Assembly: GCF_004341385.1 (NCBI RefSeq) | Contig: NZ_SLXE01000037.1 | Location: forward strand, 1 to 20,100 | DNA length: 20,100 nt | Direction of reading: 5' to 3' | From: Uruburuella suis | GTDB taxonomy: Bacteria; Pseudomonadota; Gammaproteobacteria; Burkholderiales; Neisseriaceae | Shown: positions 1 to 6,223 of the stretch, piece by piece | Numbering within the stretch: position 1 is the stretch's first letter | Layout: each line of letters starts with the position of its first letter | Translations under genes and position numbers: made by a program | The notes under the pieces: generated by a model | Seen by the model: only the letters and a program-made list of their open reading frames with translations | What the model was told of the DNA's origin: nothing | The model's database searches: none

Positions 1-246
1 TAAAAAGATCAGGCGTGAATGGCGGATTTCCTGTGTAGAAACTTTACTGTTTTGGTTCTTGAATCTTGTGTAACTTTTTTGAGCATTTCACTATAGTACG
101 GCAAGGCGAGACAACGAAGTTAGGTTATTTTTTTGGATTGGTATTACGCCGCAAAAAGCACGGTGTGTATACCTAAGGCCTGATGTTTAAAAGCAAACGT
201 TGGGTTACGGCCTTTTTTTGCATGGATATTATTTTGAATCGCGGCA
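1..246. other. Intergenic region downstream of phoR
   Basis: No convincing gene. It contains one arm (94-147) of a 54-base repeat found inverted at 2508-2561, preceded by a Correia-like end (ATTTCACTATAG, about 85-96). An imperfect stem pairs AAGGCC (175-180) with GGCCTT (209-214) and is followed by a run of T on the plus strand. It could terminate plus-strand transcription entering from outside the window, but the loop is long and I do not call it. No good terminator for phoR is visible on the minus strand. Confidence 0.5.
94..147 (+). repeat. 54-base inverted repeat, left copy (Correia-related)
   Basis: This stretch is the reverse complement of 2508-2561 with a single mismatch (GGCGAGAC here, GGCGCGAC in the other copy read in this orientation). 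It begins TAGTACGGCAAGGCG and ends GGATTGGTATTAC. The first half resembles the interior of Neisseria Correia elements. Together with its partner it brackets phoB-phoR. Confidence 0.85.
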
Positions 247-1578
247 TCAGCGCCTTGCGGGTGGCACAATCTGCTTAAAAACCGCCGAAAATTCACTGCC
301 CTCGCCGATTGTGCTGCTGATGTGCAGCAAGCTGTTGTGCTCGGCCAGCGCGTGTTTCACAATTGCCAAGCCTAGGCCGGTGCCGCCGCTTTGGCGGCTG
401 CGCCCTTTATCCACCCGATAAAAACGTTCGGTCAGATGCGGGATGTGCTCCGGCGCGATGCCCGGGCCGTTGTCTTGCACGGCAAAGCGCACATCGGGCA
501 GGCTGAAAGGCTGCTCTGAGGGCAGCGCTTGCAGGCTGATGCGGATAATGCCGCCGGCCGGCGTGTAACGCACGGCGTTAAACACCAGATTGCTCAGACC
601 GTTATAAAGGTCGGCATAAATGCCGCTGATCCAGATATCGGGGGCGATATCGGTATGGATTTCATGCTTGCCTGCCGACAAAGTATCGCCATCGCCCGAG
701 AGCGATTCGGCCAATGACGACAAATCGATTGGTGTTTGCTCCGCCGGCACGCCCGATTCGAGGCGCGACAAGGTGAGCAAGTCGGCCAGCAGCGTTTGCA
801 TGCGCGCGCCTTCTTTCTGCATCAGGCCGATAAATTGCTGCGCCTGCTCGCGCGGAAGATCGGGCATATCGGCCATGGTTTCCAAAAAACCGTTAATCAC
901 CGTGAGCGGCGTGCGCAATTCGTGCGACACATTGGCCACAAATGCGGTGCGGGTGGCGTTGAGCTGCTCGGCCTGGCTGATGTCGCGGGTAATCAGCAGC
1001 AGCTCATCGGTTTGAAACGGTGCGCGCGTAATCAGCAGCGCGCGCTCGCTGATGCCGCCGTTTTTGGGCAGGGTGATTTTGATTTCGGCGGTGTTTTCCA
1101 AAGGTTGATTGAGAAAATCAAGAAACTCGGGCTTGCGCACGATATTGCGCAAAATGCCGTTCCAGTCGGTGGCCGGGTTCAAATTCAGATGCAGCACCGC
1201 CAAATGGTTCATCCAGCCGATGCGCCCGCTTTTATCGAGAATCAGAATGCCGTTGGGAATGGCTTCGGCGGCACGGTTGAAGCGCTGCAAGGCCGCGCCC
1301 AGCTTTTGTTTGCGCTTTTTGCGGCTTTTGGCTTGGCGCAAAAGCGTGTCGAAAATCGTTGACCACATGCCGCCCACATGTGGAATGGTGTTGATTTTGG
1401 GTGACTCGAGCCAGCGCGCCAGCTTCAGCACATAATAAAGTTGCATGGCCAGCCACACGCCGAGCCAGGCGGCCATGGCGGCAAAAAGCCCGGTGGCGCC
1501 GCCTGCCGCGAAGCCCAGCAGCATCACAACCGCCAGCACAAACAGGCTCAATGCAATATGCCGCCACACAAAATTCAT
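247..1578 (-). CDS. phoR: Phosphate regulon sensor histidine kinase PhoR
   Basis: A 443-residue membrane histidine kinase, expected to autophosphorylate and pass phosphate to PhoB according to phosphate supply. Two hydrophobic helices lie near residues 8-25 and 28-48, with no large periplasmic sensor between them, as is typical of PhoR. A PAS-like region follows at about 103-200. The H-box SHELRTPLT has the phospho-acceptor His219. The ATPase domain has the N-box NLVFNAVRYTP (330-340), G1 DNGPGI (369-374) and G2 GGTGLGLA (398-405), so all catalytic boxes are intact. The ATG follows directly after the phoB stop with no gap, so the pair is surely co-transcribed. I choose PhoR over other kinases because of the short N-terminus, the PAS domain and the PhoB-like partner. 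The physiological signal is inferred. Confidence 0.9.
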   Translation of the reverse strand: MNFVWRHIALSLFVLAVVMLLGFAAGGATGLFAAMAAWLGVWLAMQLYYVLKLARWLESPKINTIPHVGGMWSTIFDTLLRQAKSRKKRKQKLGAALQRFNRAAEAIPNGILILDKSGRIGWMNHLAVLHLNLNPATDWNGILRNIVRKPEFLDFLNQPLENTAEIKITLPKNGGISERALLITRAPFQTDELLLITRDISQAEQLNATRTAFVANVSHELRTPLTVINGFLETMADMPDLPREQAQQFIGLMQKEGARMQTLLADLLTLSRLESGVPAEQTPIDLSSLAESLSGDGDTLSAGKHEIHTDIAPDIWISGIYADLYNGLSNLVFNAVRYTPAGGIIRISLQALPSEQPFSLPDVRFAVQDNGPGIAPEHIPHLTERFYRVDKGRSRQSGGTGLGLAIVKHALAEHNSLLHISSTIGEGSEFSAVFKQIVPPARR

Positions 1579-2277
1579 TTAGGCCGCCTCTTTATGCGAG
1601 AAGCGGTAGCCCGCACCGCGCACGGTTTGCACAAAGCGGTCGAAGCCGCTGGGCTCCAGCGCACGGCGCAGGCGGCGGATGTGCACATCTACCGTGCGCT
1701 CTTCCACAAACACATGATCGCCCCACACCAAATCCAACAATTGGCGGCGGCTGTATACGCGCTCGGGGTGGGTCATGAAAAAATGCAAGAGCTTGAATTC
1801 GGTGGGGCCGAAGCTCACCGGCTGGCCGTTGCCATACACGCGCTGCTCGGCCGGATCGAGCAGCAAACCTTTCACTTCGATAACTTCGCTGGTTTTTTGC
1901 GGCGCGCGGCGGCGCAGCAGCGCATTGATGCGGGCAATCAGCTCGCGCGGGGAAAACGGCTTGGTGAGGTAATCATCGGCGCCCTGATTCAGCCCCAGCT
2001 CTTTATCGGTGTCTTCACTGCGGGCGGTGAGCAGGATAATCGGCAAATCTTTGCTGCGCTCGTCTTGGCGCAATTGCTTGGCCAGCTGCACACCCGAAGC
2101 GCCGGGCAGCATCCAGTCGAGCAGCACCACATCGGGCAACTCCTGCGCCAAGAGCGTGCGCGCCTCTTCCGCGCTCAACGCCGATTCCACACCGAAACCG
2201 GCCTGCTCCAAGGTGAACCGAATCAGCGCCTGAATCGATTCTTCGTCTTCCACCACCAACACGCGCACTTTGGCCAT
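1579..2277 (-). CDS. phoB: Phosphate regulon response regulator PhoB
   Basis: An OmpR/PhoB-class transcription factor of 232 residues from the start chosen here. The receiver domain has the acidic pair in VVEDEE (Glu10, Asp11), phospho-acceptor Asp54 in LLDWMLPG, Thr84 in LLTARS and Lys106 in LTKPF. A winged-helix DNA-binding domain fills about residues 131-230, with the recognition helix near ERTVDVHIRRLRRAL. An in-frame ATG four codons upstream (2289) exists, but only the 2277 ATG has a Shine-Dalgarno sequence (GGAGA five bases upstream), and MAKVRVLVVED matches the family N-terminus. phoR follows immediately. A miniature inverted-repeat element ends about 31 bases upstream of the start codon and may supply or displace the promoter. 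I see no clear Pho box. Confidence 0.92.
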   Translation of the reverse strand: MAKVRVLVVEDEESIQALIRFTLEQAGFGVESALSAEEARTLLAQELPDVVLLDWMLPGASGVQLAKQLRQDERSKDLPIILLTARSEDTDKELGLNQGADDYLTKPFSPRELIARINALLRRRAPQKTSEVIEVKGLLLDPAEQRVYGNGQPVSFGPTEFKLLHFFMTHPERVYSRRQLLDLVWGDHVFVEERTVDVHIRRLRRALEPSGFDRFVQTVRGAGYRFSHKEAA

Positions 2278-2308
2278 GTGTTTCTCCATGATTATCGGGT
2301 TTTGCCGT

Positions 2309-2459
2309 TATAGTGGTATGCAAGAAAAAGTGATACAAAGCCACGCACTATCACGGAGTGGGTTGGGTTGATAAACCCAACGTTTCAGACGGCCTGTGGG
2401 CTTATTGGGTTTTCAACCCAACCTACCCGTTGTGTCACTTTTTTATGCATTCCACTATA
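2309..2459. mobile_element. Correia-like miniature inverted-repeat element, copy 1
   Basis: A 151-base element bounded by TATAGTGGTATGCA at the left and TGCATTCCACTATA at the right. The terminal inverted repeats extend for about 25 bases with few mismatches, through AAAAAGTGATACA on one side and TGTGTCACTTTTTT on the other. The ends carry the TA dinucleotide expected of Correia/NEMIS elements. The interior has an uptake sequence (2384-2395) flanked by palindromic GTTGGGTTGATAAACCCAAC-type words. It has no coding capacity, so mobilisation would need a transposase elsewhere. It ends very close to the phoB start. Confidence 0.75.
2384..2395 (-). repeat. DNA uptake sequence (AG-DUS)
   Basis: TTCAGACGGCCT, an exact AG-type Neisseria uptake 12-mer read on the minus strand. 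It lies in the middle of miniature element copy 1. Confidence 0.9.
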
Positions 2460-2660
2460 GTGAAATGAAAGAAAAACGGGCACCAAACCATCAATCTCAA
2501 ACCGTGTGTAATACCAATCCAAAAAAATAACCTAACTTCGTTGTCGCGCCTTGCCGTACTAGTTGTACTGTCTGCGGCTCGCCGCCTTGTTAGCTTACTT
2601 TTTTGAATGGGTATAAGATGTGGCGCAGCCACGCACGCCGTTTTTATTGATTCCACTATA
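2456..2660. mobile_element. Correia-like miniature inverted-repeat element, copy 2
   Basis: A 205-base element whose ends are TATAGTGAAATGAAAGAAAAACGG at the left and, at the right, the complement of TATAGTGGAATCAATAAAAACGG. It shares the central TATA with copy 1, giving CCACTATAGTG at the junction. The interior carries the signature CCGTACTAGTTGTACTG, then TCTGCGGCTCGCCGCCTTGT (2571-2590), close to the known interior of Correia elements. It also contains the right arm of the 54-base inverted repeat (2508-2561). No protein is encoded. Confidence 0.75.
2508..2561 (-). repeat. 54-base inverted repeat, right copy
   Basis: Reverse complement of 94-147 with one mismatch. It lies inside miniature element copy 2 and runs from GTAATACCAATCC to TTGCCGTACTA. 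It marks the side of phoB opposite the left copy, which lies beyond phoR. Confidence 0.85.
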
Positions 2661-2771
2661 CAAAATCAGCCGAGCCACAACCCAGCCTTGCAACCTAAGC
2701 ATAACGCAAGCATATGACGCAGATGTGACAAACGCCGGCTTGAGATGACGCTTTGTTGGAATTTTTATGAC

Positions 2772-2783
2772 AGGCCGTCTGAA
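2772..2783 (+). repeat. DNA uptake sequence (AG-DUS)
   Basis: AGGCCGTCTGAA, an exact uptake 12-mer on the plus strand in the gene-free region between proB and phoB. Confidence 0.9.
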
Positions 2784-2839
2784 AGGCTTTACCGGCAGGC
2801 AGCGGGCGGCTTGCCGGCACATCTATTCAACATCCCGAT

Positions 2840-2871
2840 AGGCCGTCTAAAAACGGTTTTTCAGACGGCCT
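2840..2871. repeat. Inverted uptake-sequence hairpin, one arm degenerate
   Basis: AGGCCGTCT (2840-2848) pairs with AGACGGCCT (2863-2871). The inner AAAAA and TTTTT extend the stem around a CGG loop, with one unpaired C. The right arm belongs to a perfect uptake sequence (2860-2871); the left has lost the final GAA. It looks like an intrinsic terminator, but no accepted gene ends right beside it, so its role is uncertain. Confidence 0.55.
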
Positions 2872-3078
2872 TAAGATCTGTTCACCATTCATCCGCGAAA
2901 GTGCGCCCTACGCTCAAAATCATCTGGCCGTTAAACCGCTTATCGGGTAGGTGGCGCAGCCACGCGCACGCTTGGCGGGGTGCAGTTTATGGTGTTGCTG
3001 TCTTGTATTCCTTTTTCATCTATTTCACTGTATATCGGCAACGCGACAAACAAGCTCAGGCAGCCCTGCCCCAAAATC

Positions 3079-3116
3079 GAGGCCGTCTGAAAACGCCGAT
3101 GCGTTCAGACGGCCTC
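3079..3116 (-). terminator. Inverted uptake-sequence pair after proB (terminator candidate)
   Basis: A perfect 13-base stem is formed by GAGGCCGTCTGAA (3079-3091) and TTCAGACGGCCTC (3104-3116), with a 12-base loop. It begins nine bases after the proB stop codon. On the minus strand it is followed by CGATTTTGGGG, so there is only a short T run. Inverted uptake sequences commonly serve as intrinsic terminators in Neisseria. Confidence 0.7.
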
Positions 3117-3124
3117 TTGCCCGC

Positions 3125-4258
3125 TTACCAATGCAAGGCCATATTGTCGCGGTGGATTAATTCGTCTTCCATCACATAGCCTAATTTGCGCTCGATTTGC
3201 GCGGAGGGCGTGCGCAGGATTTTGGCGGTTTCGCTGCTGTTGTAATTGGCCAAGCCGCGGGCGATTTCTTTGCCGCCGCCATCCACCACCGCCACCAACT
3301 CACCCCGGTAAAAATGGCCTTCGGCACGCACGCAGCCCACCGGCAGCAGGCTGGCGTGTTGTTCGGCCACGGCACGCGCAGCGCCTTCGTCCACCACCAC
3401 GCGTCCGCTCAGCTGCACCTGCCCCAACAGCCATTGTTTGCGGGCATTGATGCGGCTGTGTTCGCTGGTAAACAAAGTGCCCACGGCATCGCCCTGTATC
3501 AACCGCACCAACACATCCGGCTCGCGCCCGCTGGCCACCACGGTGGCCGCGCCGCTCAAAGCGGCGCGCTTGGCGGCAGTGACTTTGGTGTACATGCCGC
3601 CGGTGCCCACCGCGCTGCCTACGCCGCCGGCCATGCTTTCCAAATCGGGATGCTCGGCAGCGATGCGGTTAATCAGCCGCGCTTGCGGATTTTTGCGCGG
3701 GTCGCTGTCGTAAAGGCCTTGCTGGTCGGTGAGAATCACCAAAGCATCGGCTTCCACCAGATTGGTCACCAAAGCGCCGAGCGTGTCGTTGTCGCCCAGC
3801 TTGATTTCATCGGTGGTAACGGTGTCGTTTTCATTGATAATCGGCACAATGCCGTGCGCCAGCAAGGTGCGCAAGGTGCTGCGGGCGTTGAGATAGCGGG
3901 TGCGGTTGCTCAAGTCTTCATGGGTGAGCAGAATTTGCGCCGTGTTGATGCCGTGCGGGGCAAACGCGTTTTCATAAGCTTGGGCGATGCCCATTTGGCC
4001 GACGGCGGCGGCGGCCTGCAATTCGTTGAGCGCCTTGGGGCGGCGCGGCCAGCCCAGCCGTTTGATGCCCTCGGCAATGGCACCGCTGGACACAAAAATC
4101 ACCTGCACGCCGCGCTTGTTGAGCTGGGCGATTTGCGCTGCCCACTGCGCCAGCGCCTGCTGATCGATGCCCCGCCCTTCGGCAGTAACCAAACTAGAGC
4201 CCACTTTCACCACCAATAGGCGGGCTTGCGACAGGTTTTCAATGGCTTTTTGCATCAT
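3125..4258 (-). CDS. proB: Glutamate 5-kinase
   Basis: A cytoplasmic enzyme that phosphorylates L-glutamate with ATP to give gamma-glutamyl phosphate, the committed step of proline synthesis. The 377 residues match the long bacterial form. An amino acid kinase domain (about 12-260) opens with LLVVKVGSSLVT (14-25) and contains NENDTVTTDEIKLGDNDTL and GGVGSAVGTGGMYTKVTAAK, the glutamate/ATP-site segments. A C-terminal PUA domain lies at about 285-365. Two ATGs stand in tandem at the start (MMQK); GGAA lies a few bases upstream, and either could be used. An uptake sequence (4269-4280) sits just upstream. proA is not in this window. The short gap to the upstream DUF2818 gene (43 bases) allows shared transcription. 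The gene ends at an inverted uptake-sequence terminator. Confidence 0.95.
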   Translation of the reverse strand: MMQKAIENLSQARLLVVKVGSSLVTAEGRGIDQQALAQWAAQIAQLNKRGVQVIFVSSGAIAEGIKRLGWPRRPKALNELQAAAAVGQMGIAQAYENAFAPHGINTAQILLTHEDLSNRTRYLNARSTLRTLLAHGIVPIINENDTVTTDEIKLGDNDTLGALVTNLVEADALVILTDQQGLYDSDPRKNPQARLINRIAAEHPDLESMAGGVGSAVGTGGMYTKVTAAKRAALSGAATVVASGREPDVLVRLIQGDAVGTLFTSEHSRINARKQWLLGQVQLSGRVVVDEGAARAVAEQHASLLPVGCVRAEGHFYRGELVAVVDGGGKEIARGLANYNSSETAKILRTPSAQIERKLGYVMEDELIHRDNMALHW

Positions 4259-4268
4259 ACTTTTCCGT

Positions 4269-4280
4269 TTCAGACGGCCT
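4269..4280 (-). repeat. DNA uptake sequence (AG-DUS)
   Basis: TTCAGACGGCCT, an exact uptake 12-mer in the 43-base gap between the DUF2818 gene and proB. Confidence 0.9.
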
Positions 4281-4301
4281 CAGATAATAGGGTATGCACA
4301 T

Positions 4302-4601
4302 TTATTGCCGGTGCTTGCCTTGCCAAAAATAGCGCCACACAAAAGCGGGAAAGGCAAAAATCAGATAAAGGCAGAGCACGGTTACATAAAATTCCCAATC
4401 TTGCGGGTGCACCGTGCCGGCGCGCGATTCGAGCACATAAGCCAGCACGCCGATCAGGCAAAAGCCGGCCGCCAATTCCAGCAAATGATGGCCGAAATGC
4501 TTGTGCGCCAATTGAATCAAACCAAATAAGCGCCGGCTCAAAAACGGCGCGTTGGCAAAAATCAGCGCCAGCAATAATAAGATATACATGGAAGCGGTCA
4601 T
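4302..4601 (-). CDS. DUF2818 family small membrane protein
   Basis: About 99 residues from the ATG at 4601, beginning MTASMYILLLLALIFANAPF. Hydrophobic segments lie near residues 5-20, 38-58 and 73-92, so it is probably an inner-membrane protein with about three helices. The N-terminus and the position just after nuoN fit the DUF2818 family, which is often found beside nuoN in betaproteobacteria. Its function is unknown, and a role near complex I is only suggested by position. The open frame extends 18 codons upstream to 4655, but that stretch crosses an uptake sequence (4618-4629) and looks non-coding, so I prefer 4601, although no strong ribosome binding site is seen there. A nuo terminator (4721-4750) separates it from nuoN, so it probably has its own promoter or depends on readthrough. 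Confidence 0.8.
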   Translation of the reverse strand: MTASMYILLLLALIFANAPFLSRRLFGLIQLAHKHFGHHLLELAAGFCLIGVLAYVLESRAGTVHPQDWEFYVTVLCLYLIFAFPAFVWRYFWQGKHRQ

Positions 4602-4617
4602 GGTGTGAAATCCGGTG

Positions 4618-4629
4618 TTCAGACGGCCT
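4618..4629 (-). repeat. DNA uptake sequence (AG-DUS)
   Basis: TTCAGACGGCCT, an exact uptake 12-mer just upstream of the DUF2818 start. It forms a widely spaced inverted pair with 4690-4701. Confidence 0.9.
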
Positions 4630-4689
4630 GAAATCTCGCAGCAGCTATGATTCATTTCAGCCTGAAGCGGCGCAGAAAAGTGGTGCGGC

Positions 4690-4701
4690 AGGCCGTCTGA
4701 A
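4690..4701 (+). repeat. DNA uptake sequence (AG-DUS)
   Basis: AGGCCGTCTGAA, an exact uptake 12-mer between the nuo terminator and the DUF2818 gene. Confidence 0.9.
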
Positions 4702-4720
4702 AAGATGAATGCAGTATATT

Positions 4721-4750
4721 AACAAAAACGGCAGCCTTCGGGGGCTGCCG
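4721..4750 (-). terminator. Intrinsic terminator of the nuo operon
   Basis: On the minus strand, CGGCAGCC (4750-4743) and GGCTGCCG (4736-4729) form an 8-base GC-rich stem with a 6-base loop, followed by TTTTT (4728-4724) and TT. It starts about 22 bases after the nuoN stop codon. It is the only textbook rho-independent terminator in the window and marks nuoN as the end of the operon. Confidence 0.88.
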
Positions 4751-4771
4751 CGTGCAGATTTATCAGCGGGT

Positions 4772-6214
4772 TTACAAGGTGTTTTCCAACGCGCGCAAGC
4801 ACCATTCCATCACGCTTTGCGGCATCACGCCCCACAGCAGCAGCAAAAGTGCATTTACCGAAAGCACCACTTTGGCCACGGTGTTGCTGCCGATGCCCTG
4901 CTCATGCGTGGCTTTATCGAAATACATCACTTTAACCACGCGCAGATAGTAGAACGCGCCAATCAACGACATCACCACCGCAAACACAGAAATCCACACA
5001 AAGCCTTGCGAGAGCAGCGCCTTAATCACCGCAAACTTGGCATAAAAGCCCATCAGCGGTGGAATACCGGCCATCGAAAACATGGCCAGCAGCATCAAAA
5101 AGGCATACCAAGCATGGCGCTGGTTCAAGCCGGCCAAGTCGCTGATTTCTTCGCATTCAAACGCTTCGTTGGAAAGCAGCATCAACACGCCGAAGCCCAC
5201 CAAACCCATCACCACATAAGCGATTGCATAGTAAAGCCCTGCGGTAAAGCCGATGGCACCGGCCATAAACGCCAGCAGAATAAAGCCCATGTGCGACACC
5301 GTAGAATAGGCCAGCATGCGCTTGATATTGCTTTGCATAATCGCCGCCAAGTTACCCACCAACAAGGAGGCCACGGCCAAAATCGCCAGCATGGGCGTCC
5401 AATCGTTCACCGTGGTGCCCAAACCGGTCACCAAAATACGGAAGGCAAACACCACGGCGGCAATTTTCGGCACCGTGCCCACAAAAGCGGCCACGGAAGT
5501 GGGCGCACCCTGATATACATCGGGCACCCACATATGAAACGGCACCGCGCCCAGCTTGAAAGCCACCGCCACCACGATAAACACCAAGCCAAGCTTCAGC
5601 AGCCAAGTGTTGGCCTGGCCATCGTAGGCATTGGCCAGCACGCTGGCAAACTCGAGCGAGCCTGTGGCGCCATACACCATGGAAATGCCATACAGCAACA
5701 AACCCGAAGCCAGCGCACCCAACACAAAATATTTCAAAGCGGCTTCAGCGGCATCGGCCGAATCGCGGCGCAGCGCAATCATCGCATAGAGCGACAGCGA
5801 CAACAGCTCCAAACCGATATAGGCGGTGAGGAAATGGCCGGCGCTCACCATCACGCTCATGCCGCTCAGCGCAAACAGCGTTAAGGTGTAAAACTCGCCC
5901 CTAAACATATCGCGCACCTGGTTATACGGCTTGGCATACACAAACAGCGCAAATGTGGCCGCATACATCACCATTTTCGACAGCTGCGACATGCCGTCTG
6001 CAATATACATGCCGCTGAAAGTCGATACGCTTTGCGGCACCCACACCAGCCATTGCGCTGCTGCGGCGGCCACCAGCGCGAGCAGGCTCAACACATGGGT
6101 GATATAGCGGTTTTTATCGCTGGTCCATAAATCCACCAGCAGCACAATGCCCAATGCCGAAAGCAATACGATTTCAGGCATGGCCGGCATCAAGTTCAAA
6201 TCAGTCCAGTTCAT
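4772..6214 (-). CDS. nuoN: NADH-quinone oxidoreductase subunit N
   Basis: A 480-residue antiporter-like subunit of the complex I membrane arm, about 14 transmembrane helices, that takes part in proton pumping. Family landmarks are the functional glutamate in GLELLS (Glu136), the lysine in AFKLGAVPFHMWVPDVYQGA (Lys220), and the following APTSVAAFVGTVPKIA segment. The ATG at 6214 has GAGGTG a few bases upstream and lies nine bases after the nuoM stop. Length is normal and no lesion is seen. It is the last nuo gene; a strong terminator follows. Confidence 0.96.
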   Translation of the reverse strand: MNWTDLNLMPAMPEIVLLSALGIVLLVDLWTSDKNRYITHVLSLLALVAAAAAQWLVWVPQSVSTFSGMYIADGMSQLSKMVMYAATFALFVYAKPYNQVRDMFRGEFYTLTLFALSGMSVMVSAGHFLTAYIGLELLSLSLYAMIALRRDSADAAEAALKYFVLGALASGLLLYGISMVYGATGSLEFASVLANAYDGQANTWLLKLGLVFIVVAVAFKLGAVPFHMWVPDVYQGAPTSVAAFVGTVPKIAAVVFAFRILVTGLGTTVNDWTPMLAILAVASLLVGNLAAIMQSNIKRMLAYSTVSHMGFILLAFMAGAIGFTAGLYYAIAYVVMGLVGFGVLMLLSNEAFECEEISDLAGLNQRHAWYAFLMLLAMFSMAGIPPLMGFYAKFAVIKALLSQGFVWISVFAVVMSLIGAFYYLRVVKVMYFDKATHEQGIGSNTVAKVVLSVNALLLLLWGVMPQSVMEWCLRALENTL

Positions 6215-6223
6215 TCACACACC

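Larger units (their letters stand above)
2290..3124. other. 835-base intergenic region rich in repeats
   Basis: No gene is supported: the open frames here are short, run through uptake sequences and miniature elements, and show no recognisable protein motif. The region holds two abutting Correia-like elements (2309-2459 and 2456-2660), several uptake sequences, a degenerate uptake-sequence hairpin (2840-2871), and the proB terminator candidate (3079-3116). A 15-base word, GTGGCGCAGCCACGC, occurs at both 2620-2634 and 2951-2965. A decayed third Correia-type end lies near 3021-3050. Confidence 0.7.

Noticed and set aside
175..219. Plus-strand terminator after an unseen left gene
   Set aside because: The 6-base stem has a 28-base loop and no plus-strand gene is visible upstream, so it is noted but not called.
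2278..2289. Upstream phoB start at 2289 (MEKHMAKV)
   Set aside because: No Shine-Dalgarno precedes it; the GGAGA within these codons serves the ATG at 2277, which also fits PhoB N-termini.
2435..2822. Minus-strand open frames of 73 and 75 codons in the repeat region
   Set aside because: They consist of miniature-element sequence, have no ribosome binding site that I can support, and no family motif.
2745..3179. Plus-strand open frame of 144 codons between phoB and proB
   Set aside because: It runs through three uptake sequences and the proB terminator hairpin into the 3' end of proB and shows no recognisable domain.
4602..4655. Extended DUF2818 start at 4655
   Set aside because: The extra 18 codons include an uptake sequence and are not family-like; the hydrophobic N-terminus starts at 4601.
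4709..5884. Long plus-strand open frame (391 codons) opposite nuoN, and similar ones opposite nuoM, nuoL, nuoG, nuoF and nuoD
   Set aside because: They are antisense shadows: rich in His, Gln and Arg, with no protein motif, and fully covered by well-supported complex I genes on the minus strand.
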